A stretch of DNA of 6,217 bases, taken from positions 1 through 6,217 of the forward strand of contig JAEVYR010000296.1 in assembly GCA_023392645.1 (NCBI GenBank). Direction: 5' to 3'. Of this stretch, positions 1 to 5,643 are shown one piece after another. A program made the position numbers and the translations under genes. The notes under the pieces are model-generated. The model saw only the letters and a program-made list of their open reading frames with translations, searched no databases and was not told where the DNA came from. This stretch comes from Chloroflexota bacterium. Lineage in GTDB: Bacteria > Chloroflexota > Chloroflexia > Thermomicrobiales > UBA6265. Each line of letters begins with the position of its first letter. Position 1 is the first letter of the stretch.

Positions 1-23
1 GGGCCGAAGCGCAGGACGACTAG
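1..23 (+). CDS. Possible C-terminal tail of a plus-strand gene entering from the left edge
   Basis: In the third plus frame the first complete codons read A-E-A-Q-D-D and then TAG at 21-23. An acidic, G/C-ending codon run followed by a stop is what the end of a gene in this genome would look like. The strong inverted repeat 34 bases downstream fits the end of a transcription unit. Only six codons are visible, so nothing can be said about the product and the call is tentative. If real, this gene converges on the GAF-domain gene that ends at 92. Confidence 0.3.
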
Positions 24-56
24 CCCGGATCCCCGACAATACGATGCGCAGCCAGC

Positions 57-79
57 CCCGCCACGGTCACCGTGGCGGG
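57..79. terminator. Strong inverted repeat in a convergent gap, possible bidirectional terminator
   Basis: An 11-base perfect inverted repeat (CCCGCCACGGT and its complement) is separated by a single C. As RNA it would form a stem of about 9-10 pairs with a small loop. It lies 13 bases past the stop codon of the minus-strand GAF gene and 34 bases past a possible plus-strand stop at 21-23. On the plus strand it is followed by TCGTTGCGTTGTCT, which is mildly T-rich. On the minus strand no T-run follows. Position and stem strength favour a transcript end, but it is not a textbook intrinsic terminator. Confidence 0.5.
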
Positions 80-91
80 TCGTTGCGTTGT

Positions 92-1693
92 CTATGTATC
101 GGTGGTGCGCACGCGCGCGTCGGACGAGGCCAGCGCGGTCGACGCGGTCGCCGCGAGAGCGTGGAAGGTCGCCTGCTCGTCGCGGGTCACCTCGCGTGGT
201 CGCCGCCAGGCGAACACCATCGCCGCGCGCACTCGGGCATTGACGTAGACCGGAATGATCGACGTCGAACGGAGTCCCTGTGCGGTGTGAATCGGCATCG
301 CCTCGGGCGAGAACTCGGGATGACGACGGGTGTCCTCGATCAGTACCGCCGTTTGATGCGACAGTAGCCGGCCGAGTACGCCCACCGGTCCGGGCAGCCG
401 CTGGTGCAGGAAATCGGTCGATTGCGCGCCGGATGCCGAGTGCCACATGACCTCGTCGGCCGTGAACTCCGCGATCGCCACGAAATCGGCCCCGGTAATG
501 AGGCGGGAGGTGCGGCAGATGATGTCGAGCGCATCCTGCAGCTTCGGCGTGCGCGCGATGCTGTCGGTGAGGCGGCGAAGCGTCTCGGTTTCGGCCAGTC
601 GCTGCTCGAGCCGGTCGGCCAGGGTCATCCGGTGCAGGGTAGGGCCGGCGATGTCACAAAAGCTGAAGACAGCGCGCACGTGCCCCGCCAGGAGATCGGC
701 CGGCACCGATTCCGGCCAGATCGCCACCAGCGCCCCGATCACCTCGCGCGCGCCATGAAGCGGCGCGATCGCGGCCGCGCCGACGCCGGGCAGCTCCGGC
801 AGCGCATCGGGCGGACGCACGCGGGCGGGAACGTCCGGGCCCAGCGAGAGCCCGGTTACGATCGCGCGCTGGGGAATGGTATCGCGGCCAATGCTGGTGT
901 CGATCAGGTTCGCAATCTCGCCGGCGATGGCGTCACCGGCCCGGTCGAGATCGAGCTCGTCGAAGACGGGATTCGCGGCGCGGTGACCACCGGAGTAGCG
1001 GTAGGTATCGCGATCGGTGCGATCGAAGAGCAGGGTGGTGGCGCCCGTCGCGGCTTCCACGGCATGAACGAGGATGTCGCGCGCCGCTTCGGCGGATTCG
1101 GCCATGGCGATGCGCGCGAGCGTGTCGGAGATGACCTGGCTCATCGACGCGGGGCTGGCGATGTCGGGGTGCGCGACGAGCGCGAGCCCGAGCATCCGCC
1201 CGATCGCTTCCACGACCGTCGCGGTTTCGACCGAGAAGCGGTCCGGTGCGGTGCTGTCGAGCACCAGCAGGCCGATCACGTCGCCGCGCGCGATGACCGG
1301 CGCGACCAGGGTCTGTCGCATGCCATGCTGGCGGCGCATCGCGTCCCCGCGGTAGACGTCATGGTCGGGCTGCAACGTGTGCAGCACCGTGATGCCCTCG
1401 GTGAGCGGCACCTGGACCAGCGAGTGATCGTCGGCGGGGAGGGACTCGTATCGTTCCGGCAGGCCAAGCGAGTCGCCATAGAGGCGAGCCATGCGCAGGC
1501 GGCGGGTCGTGGGATCCAGGGTGCCGATGGCGAGGCGTTCGGGCCGGGCAACGCGGAGCACCGCCTGTTCGACGGCCTCGAACATCCCGTCGCGGTCTGC
1601 CGCGAGGTCGAGTCGTTGCAGCAGGTCGAGCAGGGTGAGCTCGATGCACGAACGCTGGGTGGCGGTGGCATCGGCGCGGAGGGAGTCCGTCAT
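92..1693 (-). CDS. Multi-GAF domain protein without an output domain
   Basis: This 533-residue soluble protein appears to consist of three GAF-type sensory domains in series. GAF1 covers about residues 17-175 and contains the typical core 'GMRQTLVAPV..GDVIGLLVLDS' followed by F-x-V-E. GAF2 covers about 185-355, with the core around 303-325 ('VGAAAIAPLHG..EVIGALVAI'). GAF3 covers about 383-525, with 'GLRSTSIIPVYVNARVRAAM' at 473-492. An amphipathic helix at about 356-382 (LADRLEQRLAETETLRRL) joins GAF2 to GAF3 and looks like a signalling coiled coil. No histidine kinase, GGDEF, EAL, HTH, PP2C or cyclase sequence is visible; the protein ends eight residues after GAF3. GAF domains usually bind small ligands, nucleotides or tetrapyrroles, or mediate dimerisation. 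The ligand cannot be told here; the only cysteines are C16, C346 and C393, with no phytochrome-like motif. The start at 1693 is chosen because its ATG overlaps the folC stop as ATGA and has GGAG (1704-1707) ten bases upstream. It is the second gene of an operon with folC. Domain family is fairly sure, domain boundaries approximate, function unknown. Confidence 0.88.
   Translation of the reverse strand: MTDSLRADATATQRSCIELTLLDLLQRLDLAADRDGMFEAVEQAVLRVARPERLAIGTLDPTTRRLRMARLYGDSLGLPERYESLPADDHSLVQVPLTEGITVLHTLQPDHDVYRGDAMRRQHGMRQTLVAPVIARGDVIGLLVLDSTAPDRFSVETATVVEAIGRMLGLALVAHPDIASPASMSQVISDTLARIAMAESAEAARDILVHAVEAATGATTLLFDRTDRDTYRYSGGHRAANPVFDELDLDRAGDAIAGEIANLIDTSIGRDTIPQRAIVTGLSLGPDVPARVRPPDALPELPGVGAAAIAPLHGAREVIGALVAIWPESVPADLLAGHVRAVFSFCDIAGPTLHRMTLADRLEQRLAETETLRRLTDSIARTPKLQDALDIICRTSRLITGADFVAIAEFTADEVMWHSASGAQSTDFLHQRLPGPVGVLGRLLSHQTAVLIEDTRRHPEFSPEAMPIHTAQGLRSTSIIPVYVNARVRAAMVFAWRRPREVTRDEQATFHALAATASTALASSDARVRTTDT
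1690..1693 (-). other. ATGA stop/start overlap coupling folC to the GAF gene
   Basis: The TGA of folC (1690-1692) and the ATG of the GAF gene (1691-1693) overlap as ATGA on the minus strand. A Shine-Dalgarno core GGAG (1704-1707) sits ten bases upstream, inside the folC coding region. This arrangement is the usual sign of termination-reinitiation coupling, so the two proteins are probably made from one mRNA in linked amounts. It also rules out the much longer N-terminal extension open in the GAF reading frame, which would run antisense-free but out of frame through folC. Confidence 0.85.
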
Positions 1694-3135
1694 ATCGGCA
1701 TCGCTCCGGGTGAGGTCGCACACGTTGGGGCCGCGGACGACGCAGGCCACGACGTATGTAGCTCGATGACCTGATCGGCTGAAAACCACGCGTCGCGCAC
1801 GTTGCCGACCAGATACAGGGACCCTGTGACCAGCATAGCATCGTCGTGGCCGGGACGGGCGAGCGAACGGGCCCGAGCGAGGGCGTCGATGGGATCCGGC
1901 TCTGCCACGATGGGGCCTTCGAAGCCGGCGGCACGGATCGCCTCGGCGAGATCGTCCGCGGCGCGCGACGCCTTGGCGAAGACCTGGGGCGAGGTGGCGA
2001 CGATCGCGTCGGCGTGGGGACGGAGCGCGGCGATGCTCTCGTCCACATGCTTGGCTTCGAGCGCGCCGAGCACGATGATGCGACGACCATCCGGGCTGAC
2101 CGGCAGCAGCGCCGGCAGGTCGGCGGCGAGCGCGGCGACCTTCTGGGCATTGTGGGCGCCGTCGAGCAGCGTGCGCGGCGTCCCCGGCATCGTCTCGGCG
2201 CGTCCCGGGATGCGGGCGGCCGCGAGGCCACGGGCAATGGCGTCGTCGCGAATGGCCCAGCCGCGGGCGGCGAGCATCCGGGTGGCGGTGAGGGCGGTCT
2301 GGCCGTTGCGTGCCTGAAAACCGCCCGCCATGCCGATGCGCCATTCCTGCCCGGTGGCGACCTCTCGCCATGATGTCCCGGATTCGGAAATCCGGAGATC
2401 CGTAACAGCGCTGGCGAGGTCGATCTGGCGCAGGTCCGCGCCCGTGGCTCGCGCCTCGGCCGCCATCGCCGCGATCGCCTCCGGCTGCGTGACGGCGCTG
2501 AGGGCCGGCTTGCCCGGCTTGATGATGCCGGCCTTGTGCCACGCGATCTGCTCGATGGTGGTGCCGAGCGTGTGGGTGTGATCGATGCCGACGGAGGTGA
2601 TCACCGCCAGCTCGGGATCGATGACATTGGTCAGGTCGAAGCGGCCGCCCGCGCCAACCTCGATCACGGCGATGTCGGCCACGATTTCCTCGAGAAACAG
2701 CATGACCAGCGCGATCCACGCCTCGCCGTAGGTGATGTGGTCGGCATCGGGGAACGCCGCGAGCCGGTCGAGCAGGTGGTCGACCAGCCGCGCGAACAGA
2801 TCGGCCTCGACCAGCTCGCCATCGACCTGGAGCTTCTCGCTGGCAACCTGCAGGTAGGGGGAGGTGTGGACGCCGGTGCGATACCCCGCGGCGGTGAGGA
2901 TCGCGGCGATCGCGGTCGTCGTCGATCCCTTGCCCGACGTGCCGCCGACGTGAACCTTCGGAATGCTCGCCGCCGGGTTGCCGAGGAAGGCGAGAAACGC
3001 GCGCAAGCGGTCCATCCGCTCGCGGGCGCGACGCTGGACGGCCTCGCGTGACGTGTCGTCGCGGGACGGGGTGGCGACGATCAGGGCGTCGAGCCGATTG
3101 ACGGCATCATGAAACCGGGCAACCGAGTCAGGCAT
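1690..3135 (-). CDS. folC: Folylpolyglutamate synthase / dihydrofolate synthase
   Basis: This 481-residue Mur-ligase-superfamily enzyme adds glutamate to dihydropteroate and/or to reduced folates in an ATP-dependent reaction in the cytoplasm. This makes dihydrofolate or polyglutamylated folates that are retained in the cell. The ATP P-loop is at residues 62-72 (HVGGTSGKGST; the family usually has N where S occurs here). The second FolC signature is at 158-171 (IEVGAGGRFDLTNV, usually EVGLGGRxDxTN). The 'ITSVGIDHTHTLG' segment is at 179-191. The conserved lysine region is HKAGIIKPG at 200-208, and the central LLDGAHN element at 323-329. The C-terminal ligase domain begins near 345 with the typical 'RRIIVLGALEAKHVDE' strand. 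Length is a little above the usual 420-450 because of a low-complexity tail (about 460-481) that runs into the downstream overlap. The start at 3135 is preceded by GGAGAG (3147-3152) eleven bases upstream. A longer frame from 3264 adds only arginine-rich noise and crosses the promoter. It is the first gene of a two-gene operon. Whether it is mono- or bifunctional cannot be told from sequence alone. Confidence 0.96.
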   Translation of the reverse strand: MPDSVARFHDAVNRLDALIVATPSRDDTSREAVQRRARERMDRLRAFLAFLGNPAASIPKVHVGGTSGKGSTTTAIAAILTAAGYRTGVHTSPYLQVASEKLQVDGELVEADLFARLVDHLLDRLAAFPDADHITYGEAWIALVMLFLEEIVADIAVIEVGAGGRFDLTNVIDPELAVITSVGIDHTHTLGTTIEQIAWHKAGIIKPGKPALSAVTQPEAIAAMAAEARATGADLRQIDLASAVTDLRISESGTSWREVATGQEWRIGMAGGFQARNGQTALTATRMLAARGWAIRDDAIARGLAAARIPGRAETMPGTPRTLLDGAHNAQKVAALAADLPALLPVSPDGRRIIVLGALEAKHVDESIAALRPHADAIVATSPQVFAKASRAADDLAEAIRAAGFEGPIVAEPDPIDALARARSLARPGHDDAMLVTGSLYLVGNVRDAWFSADQVIELHTSWPASSAAPTCATSPGAMPI

Positions 3136-3190
3136 GGGCGGCGCATCTCTCCGGGAGTGTGGCGGGCGATGGGCCGGTGAGGCCCGAGCG

Positions 3191-3210
3191 GGTACCATTA
3201 TGACGGTAAC
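3191..3210. promoter_or_regulatory. Imperfect palindrome over the folC -10 box, possible operator
   Basis: The segment has outer arms TACC (3193-3196) and GGTA (3205-3208), with further partial symmetry inside; about 12 of 16 positions are symmetric. It covers the -10 hexamer of the folC promoter. A repressor dimer bound here would block that promoter and could also affect the divergent VC0807-family gene. No regulator is encoded nearby, so this rests on symmetry and position only. Confidence 0.25.
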
Positions 3211-3225
3211 GCCGCTCGATGTCCG
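3197..3225 (-). promoter_or_regulatory. Sigma70-type promoter for the folC-GAF operon
   Basis: Read on the minus strand, CGGACA (3220-3225, four of six matches to TTGACA) is followed by a 17-base spacer and CATAAT (3197-3202, five of six matches to TATAAT). Transcription would start near 3190, giving a leader of about 55 bases before the folC ATG at 3135, with the ribosome site at 3147-3152 inside it. This AT-rich spot stands out in an otherwise very GC-rich gap. No comparably good promoter is seen for the divergent plus-strand gene, which must use a less canonical one in the same 152 bases. Confidence 0.6.
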
Positions 3226-3270
3226 CCGCGCGCCGCGACGCGCATCACAGACGCACCTGACCAACCTGCC

Positions 3271-3276
3271 GAGGAA
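3271..3276 (+). promoter_or_regulatory. Ribosome binding site of the VC0807-family gene
   Basis: GAGGAA lies eleven bases upstream of the ATG at 3288-3290. The spacing is slightly long but matches that seen for folC (eleven bases) and the GAF gene (ten bases) in this window. It supports the chosen start. Confidence 0.6.
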
Positions 3277-3287
3277 CCGACTGCCGC

Positions 3288-3974
3288 ATGATCAACATTC
3301 TCGTCACACTTGTCATCCCGGTGATCGTCCTGACCCGCTTCAGCGGCGACGATCAGCTCGGGCCGACGCGCGGGCTGCTGCTGGCGCTGGCGTTCCCGAT
3401 CGCCTGGGCCGCCTGGGAGATGTACAAGCAGCGCAAGATCGGCTGGACGCCGATCATGGGCGTCGTCAGCGTGCTGTTGACGGGCGGCATCGCGCTGCTG
3501 GAGCTGCCGCCGGAGCTGGTGGCGATCAAGGAGGCGTCGATCCCGCTGGCGTTGGCGCTGGCGATTCTGGTGTCGGCGTGGATCGGCAAGCCGCTGGCGC
3601 GGATCTTCCTCAACCAGATGCTCAACCGCGACAAGGTCGAAAGCGCGCTGGCGGAGCGGGGGACGACGCAGGAGTACGAGCATCGCACGGCCCGGGCGAC
3701 CTACATGCTCGCGAGCGCGTTCCTGCTGTCGGCGGGGCTCAATTACGGGCTGGCGCGGGTGGTGGTGACGGCGGATCCCGGAAGCGAGACGATCAACAGC
3801 CAGCTTGGCCGGATGACGGCGCTGAGCTTCCCCGTGATCACGATCCCGGTGATGATCGTGCTGTTCATCACCGTGTTTTACATCCTGAGGATCGTCAACC
3901 AGCTCACGGGCCTCGAGGCGGAGGATGTGATTCGCCAGCCCGGCAAGGAGCTCGAAAAGCCCGAGCAGGATTGA
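3288..3974 (+). CDS. VC0807-family integral membrane protein
   Basis: This 228-residue inner-membrane protein has about six predicted helices: residues 2-17, 28-46, 54-72, 82-98, 136-160 and 179-203. The N-terminal half has the pattern I recall for the VC0807 family, which is distantly related to intracellular septation protein A. The pattern is a first helix ending 'PVIVLTRFSG', then 'LGPTRGLLLALAFPIAW', a short basic loop with 'YKQRKIGW', then 'GVVSVLLTGGIALLEL' and 'AIKEASIPLALALAILVS'. A polar stretch at about 101-135 (basic then acidic, with KPLARIFLNQML) separates the two halves. The C-terminus is charged and probably cytoplasmic. Function in this family is not established, and no catalytic residues are evident. 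The start is supported by GAGGAA at 3271-3276. The gene is transcribed divergently from folC and as a single cistron, ended by the hairpin at 4008-4033. Family placement is by memory of the motif pattern. Confidence 0.88.
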   Translation: MINILVTLVIPVIVLTRFSGDDQLGPTRGLLLALAFPIAWAAWEMYKQRKIGWTPIMGVVSVLLTGGIALLELPPELVAIKEASIPLALALAILVSAWIGKPLARIFLNQMLNRDKVESALAERGTTQEYEHRTARATYMLASAFLLSAGLNYGLARVVVTADPGSETINSQLGRMTALSFPVITIPVMIVLFITVFYILRIVNQLTGLEAEDVIRQPGKELEKPEQD

Positions 3975-4007
3975 GCAGGCACGCTCCCAGACCATCGACT
4001 AATCGAA

Positions 4008-4040
4008 AGGCCCGCCCTCGAAGGGACGGGCCTGTCTGTT
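4008..4040 (+). terminator. Hairpin terminator after the VC0807-family gene, possibly bidirectional
   Basis: A stem of AGGCCCG (4008-4014) pairing with CGGGCCT (4027-4033) encloses an inner stem CCCT/AGGG around a CGA loop, with one bulged A at 4026. The result is about eleven pairs in all. It starts 34 bases after the stop codon. GTCTGTTGTC follows on the plus strand, a weak T-rich tail. On the minus strand TTTCGATT follows the stem, so it could also stop transcription arriving from the convergent transporter gene. Confidence 0.75.
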
Positions 4041-4236
4041 GTCGAGGATGTGGGCGCTGGTGTCACGCAGCTCCACCAGGCGACCGCATGGGACCGTCCA
4101 TGGTGGGCGGACCCGCCGCGACCGGCGATGTTCCCCGGGCACAGGGCCCGGGGCTGCCAGGGTGACGTGAGCACCAGGATTCGATCGTGCCCCACATCCG
4201 CGAACCGGCCGACCGCCGCGACTTGGGCATAGCCGG
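4041..4236. other. Convergent intergenic gap, no credible gene
   Basis: This 196-base gap separates the ends of the plus-strand VC0807-family gene and the minus-strand transporter. A 60-codon plus frame exists at 4050-4232. It has no ribosome site, a composition rich in W, P and R, and no recognisable motif, so it is not called. The only structured element is the hairpin at 4133-4153. Confidence 0.6.
4133..4153 (-). terminator. GC-only hairpin downstream of the transporter gene
   Basis: CCCCGGGC and GCCCGGGG form a perfect eight-pair stem with a five-base loop (ACAGG). It lies 84 bases past the transporter stop at 4237. No T-run follows on either strand, so it is a weak candidate for an intrinsic terminator. 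It could instead act as an RNA 3' end stabiliser or pause site, or be chance symmetry in GC-rich DNA. Confidence 0.4.
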
Positions 4237-5637
4237 TCAGTCCGCCGCCGAGGCTTCTGGACTGGTGGCTGGGCCGGAGATGGCCGGTCCCTCGACGCGG
4301 ACGTCCGGGAGCCAGCGCAGCCACCGTGGCAGGTACCAGTTCCGATCTCCCAGCAGCGCCATCGCCGAGGGCACGATGATCGAGCGCACGATGGTCGCGT
4401 CGATCAGCACGGCGACCCCGAGCCCGAATCCGGTCTGCTGCAGCATCGACAGGCGACCAGCCGCGAACCCTCCGAAGACGGCCACCATGATCAGGGCGGC
4501 GCCGGTGATGATCCGCGCCGTTCGCTGCAGGCCGACCGCGACCGACTCGGCGTTGTGGTGCGAGCGGTCGTAGGCCTCACGGATCCGGCTCAGCAGGAAG
4601 ACGTGGTAGTCCATGCTGAGACCGAACAGGATCGTGAAGAGCATGAGGGGCAGCCAGGCTTCGATCGCGTCGACCTGCTGGAAGCCGAAGAATCCAGCCA
4701 GATGGCCCTCCTGGAAGAACCAGACCATGAGCCCGTAGGCGGCGCCTACCGAGAGCAGGTTCATCAGCACCGCCTTGGCGGCGACGACGATCGAGCGGAA
4801 CACGATGAGCAGGAGCAGGAAGCTGAGTCCCAGCACGAAGCTGAACACAACCGGGGTGTAGGCGTCGGTCAGTGCGAACGAGTCGACGTTGTTGGCGGTG
4901 ACCCCCGAGACCATGATCTCGCTGCCGGCCATCGTCCGCTCGATCTGCGGAATGATGTCATCGCGCAGCAGGTGGATCGCGTCTTCGGCAGCGGTCCCTT
5001 GCGGGTCAACTGTCATGGGAACGGAGATCAGCGCGACCCGGTTGTCCGGGCTGCTGGTCACCGTCGCGGGGCCGAAGAGGGGCTGGCCCTCGGCCGTCGT
5101 CGCACCGGCGAGCTCATCCTGCAGCCGCGTGATGCCGTGCTGGACCGTGGGGTCGTCCAGCGGCCCGTCGACCACGATCTCGACCGGGGCGATGCGGCCG
5201 GCGGCGAAGTCGGTGGCGAGAATGGTGTAGGCCTGTTTCGATTCCAGGTCGTCAGGCAGGGCCGATACGCCGCTGGTGCCCAGCTCGATGTTCAGGTAGG
5301 GGATCGCGAGGAGGAGCAAGAGCCCGACCGACGCGACGAGGCTGATGACCGGCCGGCGCATGACGATGCGCGTGATCCGGCCCCAGAAGCCCGTGTGGAT
5401 CGTCTCGTGGTCGTAGGCCCGTTGCCTGGCGGCGGTCGCGGCGTCGTACCGGATCCGACGCGGCCAGTCGAGCTTGTCGCCAAGGACGCTGATCATCGCG
5501 GGGATCAGGGTCAGCGTGCCGATGATGGCGACCACCACGACGAGGATGGCGCCGAGCCCGAGCGAGCGGTAGATGTTGGTGGGCACGATCAACAGACCGG
5601 CCAGGGCAATCACGACGGTCAGGCCGGAGAAGAACAC
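4237..5637 (-). CDS. MmpL/YdfJ-type RND-superfamily transporter, C-terminal part (after an in-frame stop)
   Basis: This 466-residue frame is the distal two thirds of an MMPL-family inner-membrane exporter. These proteins move lipids, peptides or hydrophobic compounds outward, driven by proton influx. Visible in order are the helix 'FFSGLTVVIALAGLLIV' (2-18), helix 'GLGAILVVVVAIIGTLTLIP' (27-46), a cytoplasmic linker (about 53-95), helix 98-115, an extracytoplasmic loop domain (about 116-257), and then five helices near 260-281, 284-308, 328-350, 375-394 and 403-430. SMDY at 341-344 is the second of the paired Asp-Tyr motifs that form the proton relay in MmpL proteins. The C-terminus is a short Pro/Ala/Ser-rich tail. 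The only usable start is GTG at 5635-5637, directly after a TAG at 5641-5643. It has no Shine-Dalgarno sequence and begins inside a conserved helix. The frame therefore looks like the continuation of the gene from 6217, not an independent gene. As it stands it lacks helices 1-4 and the first Asp-Tyr pair and would not be expected to work alone. Confidence 0.9.
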   Translation of the reverse strand: MFFSGLTVVIALAGLLIVPTNIYRSLGLGAILVVVVAIIGTLTLIPAMISVLGDKLDWPRRIRYDAATAARQRAYDHETIHTGFWGRITRIVMRRPVISLVASVGLLLLLAIPYLNIELGTSGVSALPDDLESKQAYTILATDFAAGRIAPVEIVVDGPLDDPTVQHGITRLQDELAGATTAEGQPLFGPATVTSSPDNRVALISVPMTVDPQGTAAEDAIHLLRDDIIPQIERTMAGSEIMVSGVTANNVDSFALTDAYTPVVFSFVLGLSFLLLLIVFRSIVVAAKAVLMNLLSVGAAYGLMVWFFQEGHLAGFFGFQQVDAIEAWLPLMLFTILFGLSMDYHVFLLSRIREAYDRSHHNAESVAVGLQRTARIITGAALIMVAVFGGFAAGRLSMLQQTGFGLGVAVLIDATIVRSIIVPSAMALLGDRNWYLPRWLRWLPDVRVEGPAISGPATSPEASAAD

Positions 5638-5640
5638 GGC

Positions 5641-5643
5641 CTA
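5641..5643 (-). other. In-frame TAG interrupting the mmpL-like gene
   Basis: On the minus strand the codons read ...GCC AGC TAG GCC GTG TTC TTC.... The upstream protein ends ITLAGGTAS and the next codons give AVFFSGLTVVIALAG in the same frame. In MMPL proteins these two pieces are normally contiguous, with one polar or basic residue at the position of the stop (R, K or Q by recollection). A single substitution from CAG (Q) or AAG (K) would create TAG. No insertion or deletion is needed, and both flanks are intact, so the interruption is either recent or not real. Confidence 0.9.

Noticed and set aside
404..1774. 456-codon open frame on the plus strand, antisense to the GAF gene
   Set aside because: The translation is rich in R, G, H and Q with no domain pattern. 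It mirrors a gene with recognisable GAF motifs on the other strand, and long antisense frames are expected at this GC content.
1846..2373. Plus-strand open frames antisense to folC (about 170 codons each)
   Set aside because: The opposite strand carries the complete set of FolC motifs. The plus-strand translations show no domains or ribosome sites.
1694..2719. Extension of the GAF reading frame to a start at 2719 (875 residues)
   Set aside because: The added 342 residues are Arg/His/Gly-rich and lie out of frame over the conserved folC sequence. The ATGA overlap with an upstream GGAG marks the real start at 1693.
3136..3264. Longer folC start at 3264 (43 extra residues)
   Set aside because: The extra residues have no family similarity and are arginine-rich. 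The region contains the promoter, and the ATG at 3135 has a proper ribosome site.
3198..3995. 265-codon minus frame antisense to the VC0807-family gene
   Set aside because: It is a His/Arg/Gln-rich shadow translation with no motif, and it would run through the divergent promoter region.
3134..4165. 343-codon plus frame over the VC0807-family gene
   Set aside because: It is in a different frame from the clearly hydrophobic, family-like 228-residue protein. Its translation is low-complexity R/A/G/D without membrane segments or motifs.
4050..4232. Small 60-codon plus frame in the convergent gap
   Set aside because: It has no ribosome site and no recognisable composition or motif, it spans a hairpin, and it runs into the end of the transporter gene region.
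5635..5643. Programmed split of the transporter into two subunits by TAG-N3-GTG reinitiation
   Set aside because: No Shine-Dalgarno sequence precedes the GTG, and the break lies within a normally continuous segment at the edge of a helix. A point nonsense change or sequence error explains it more simply.
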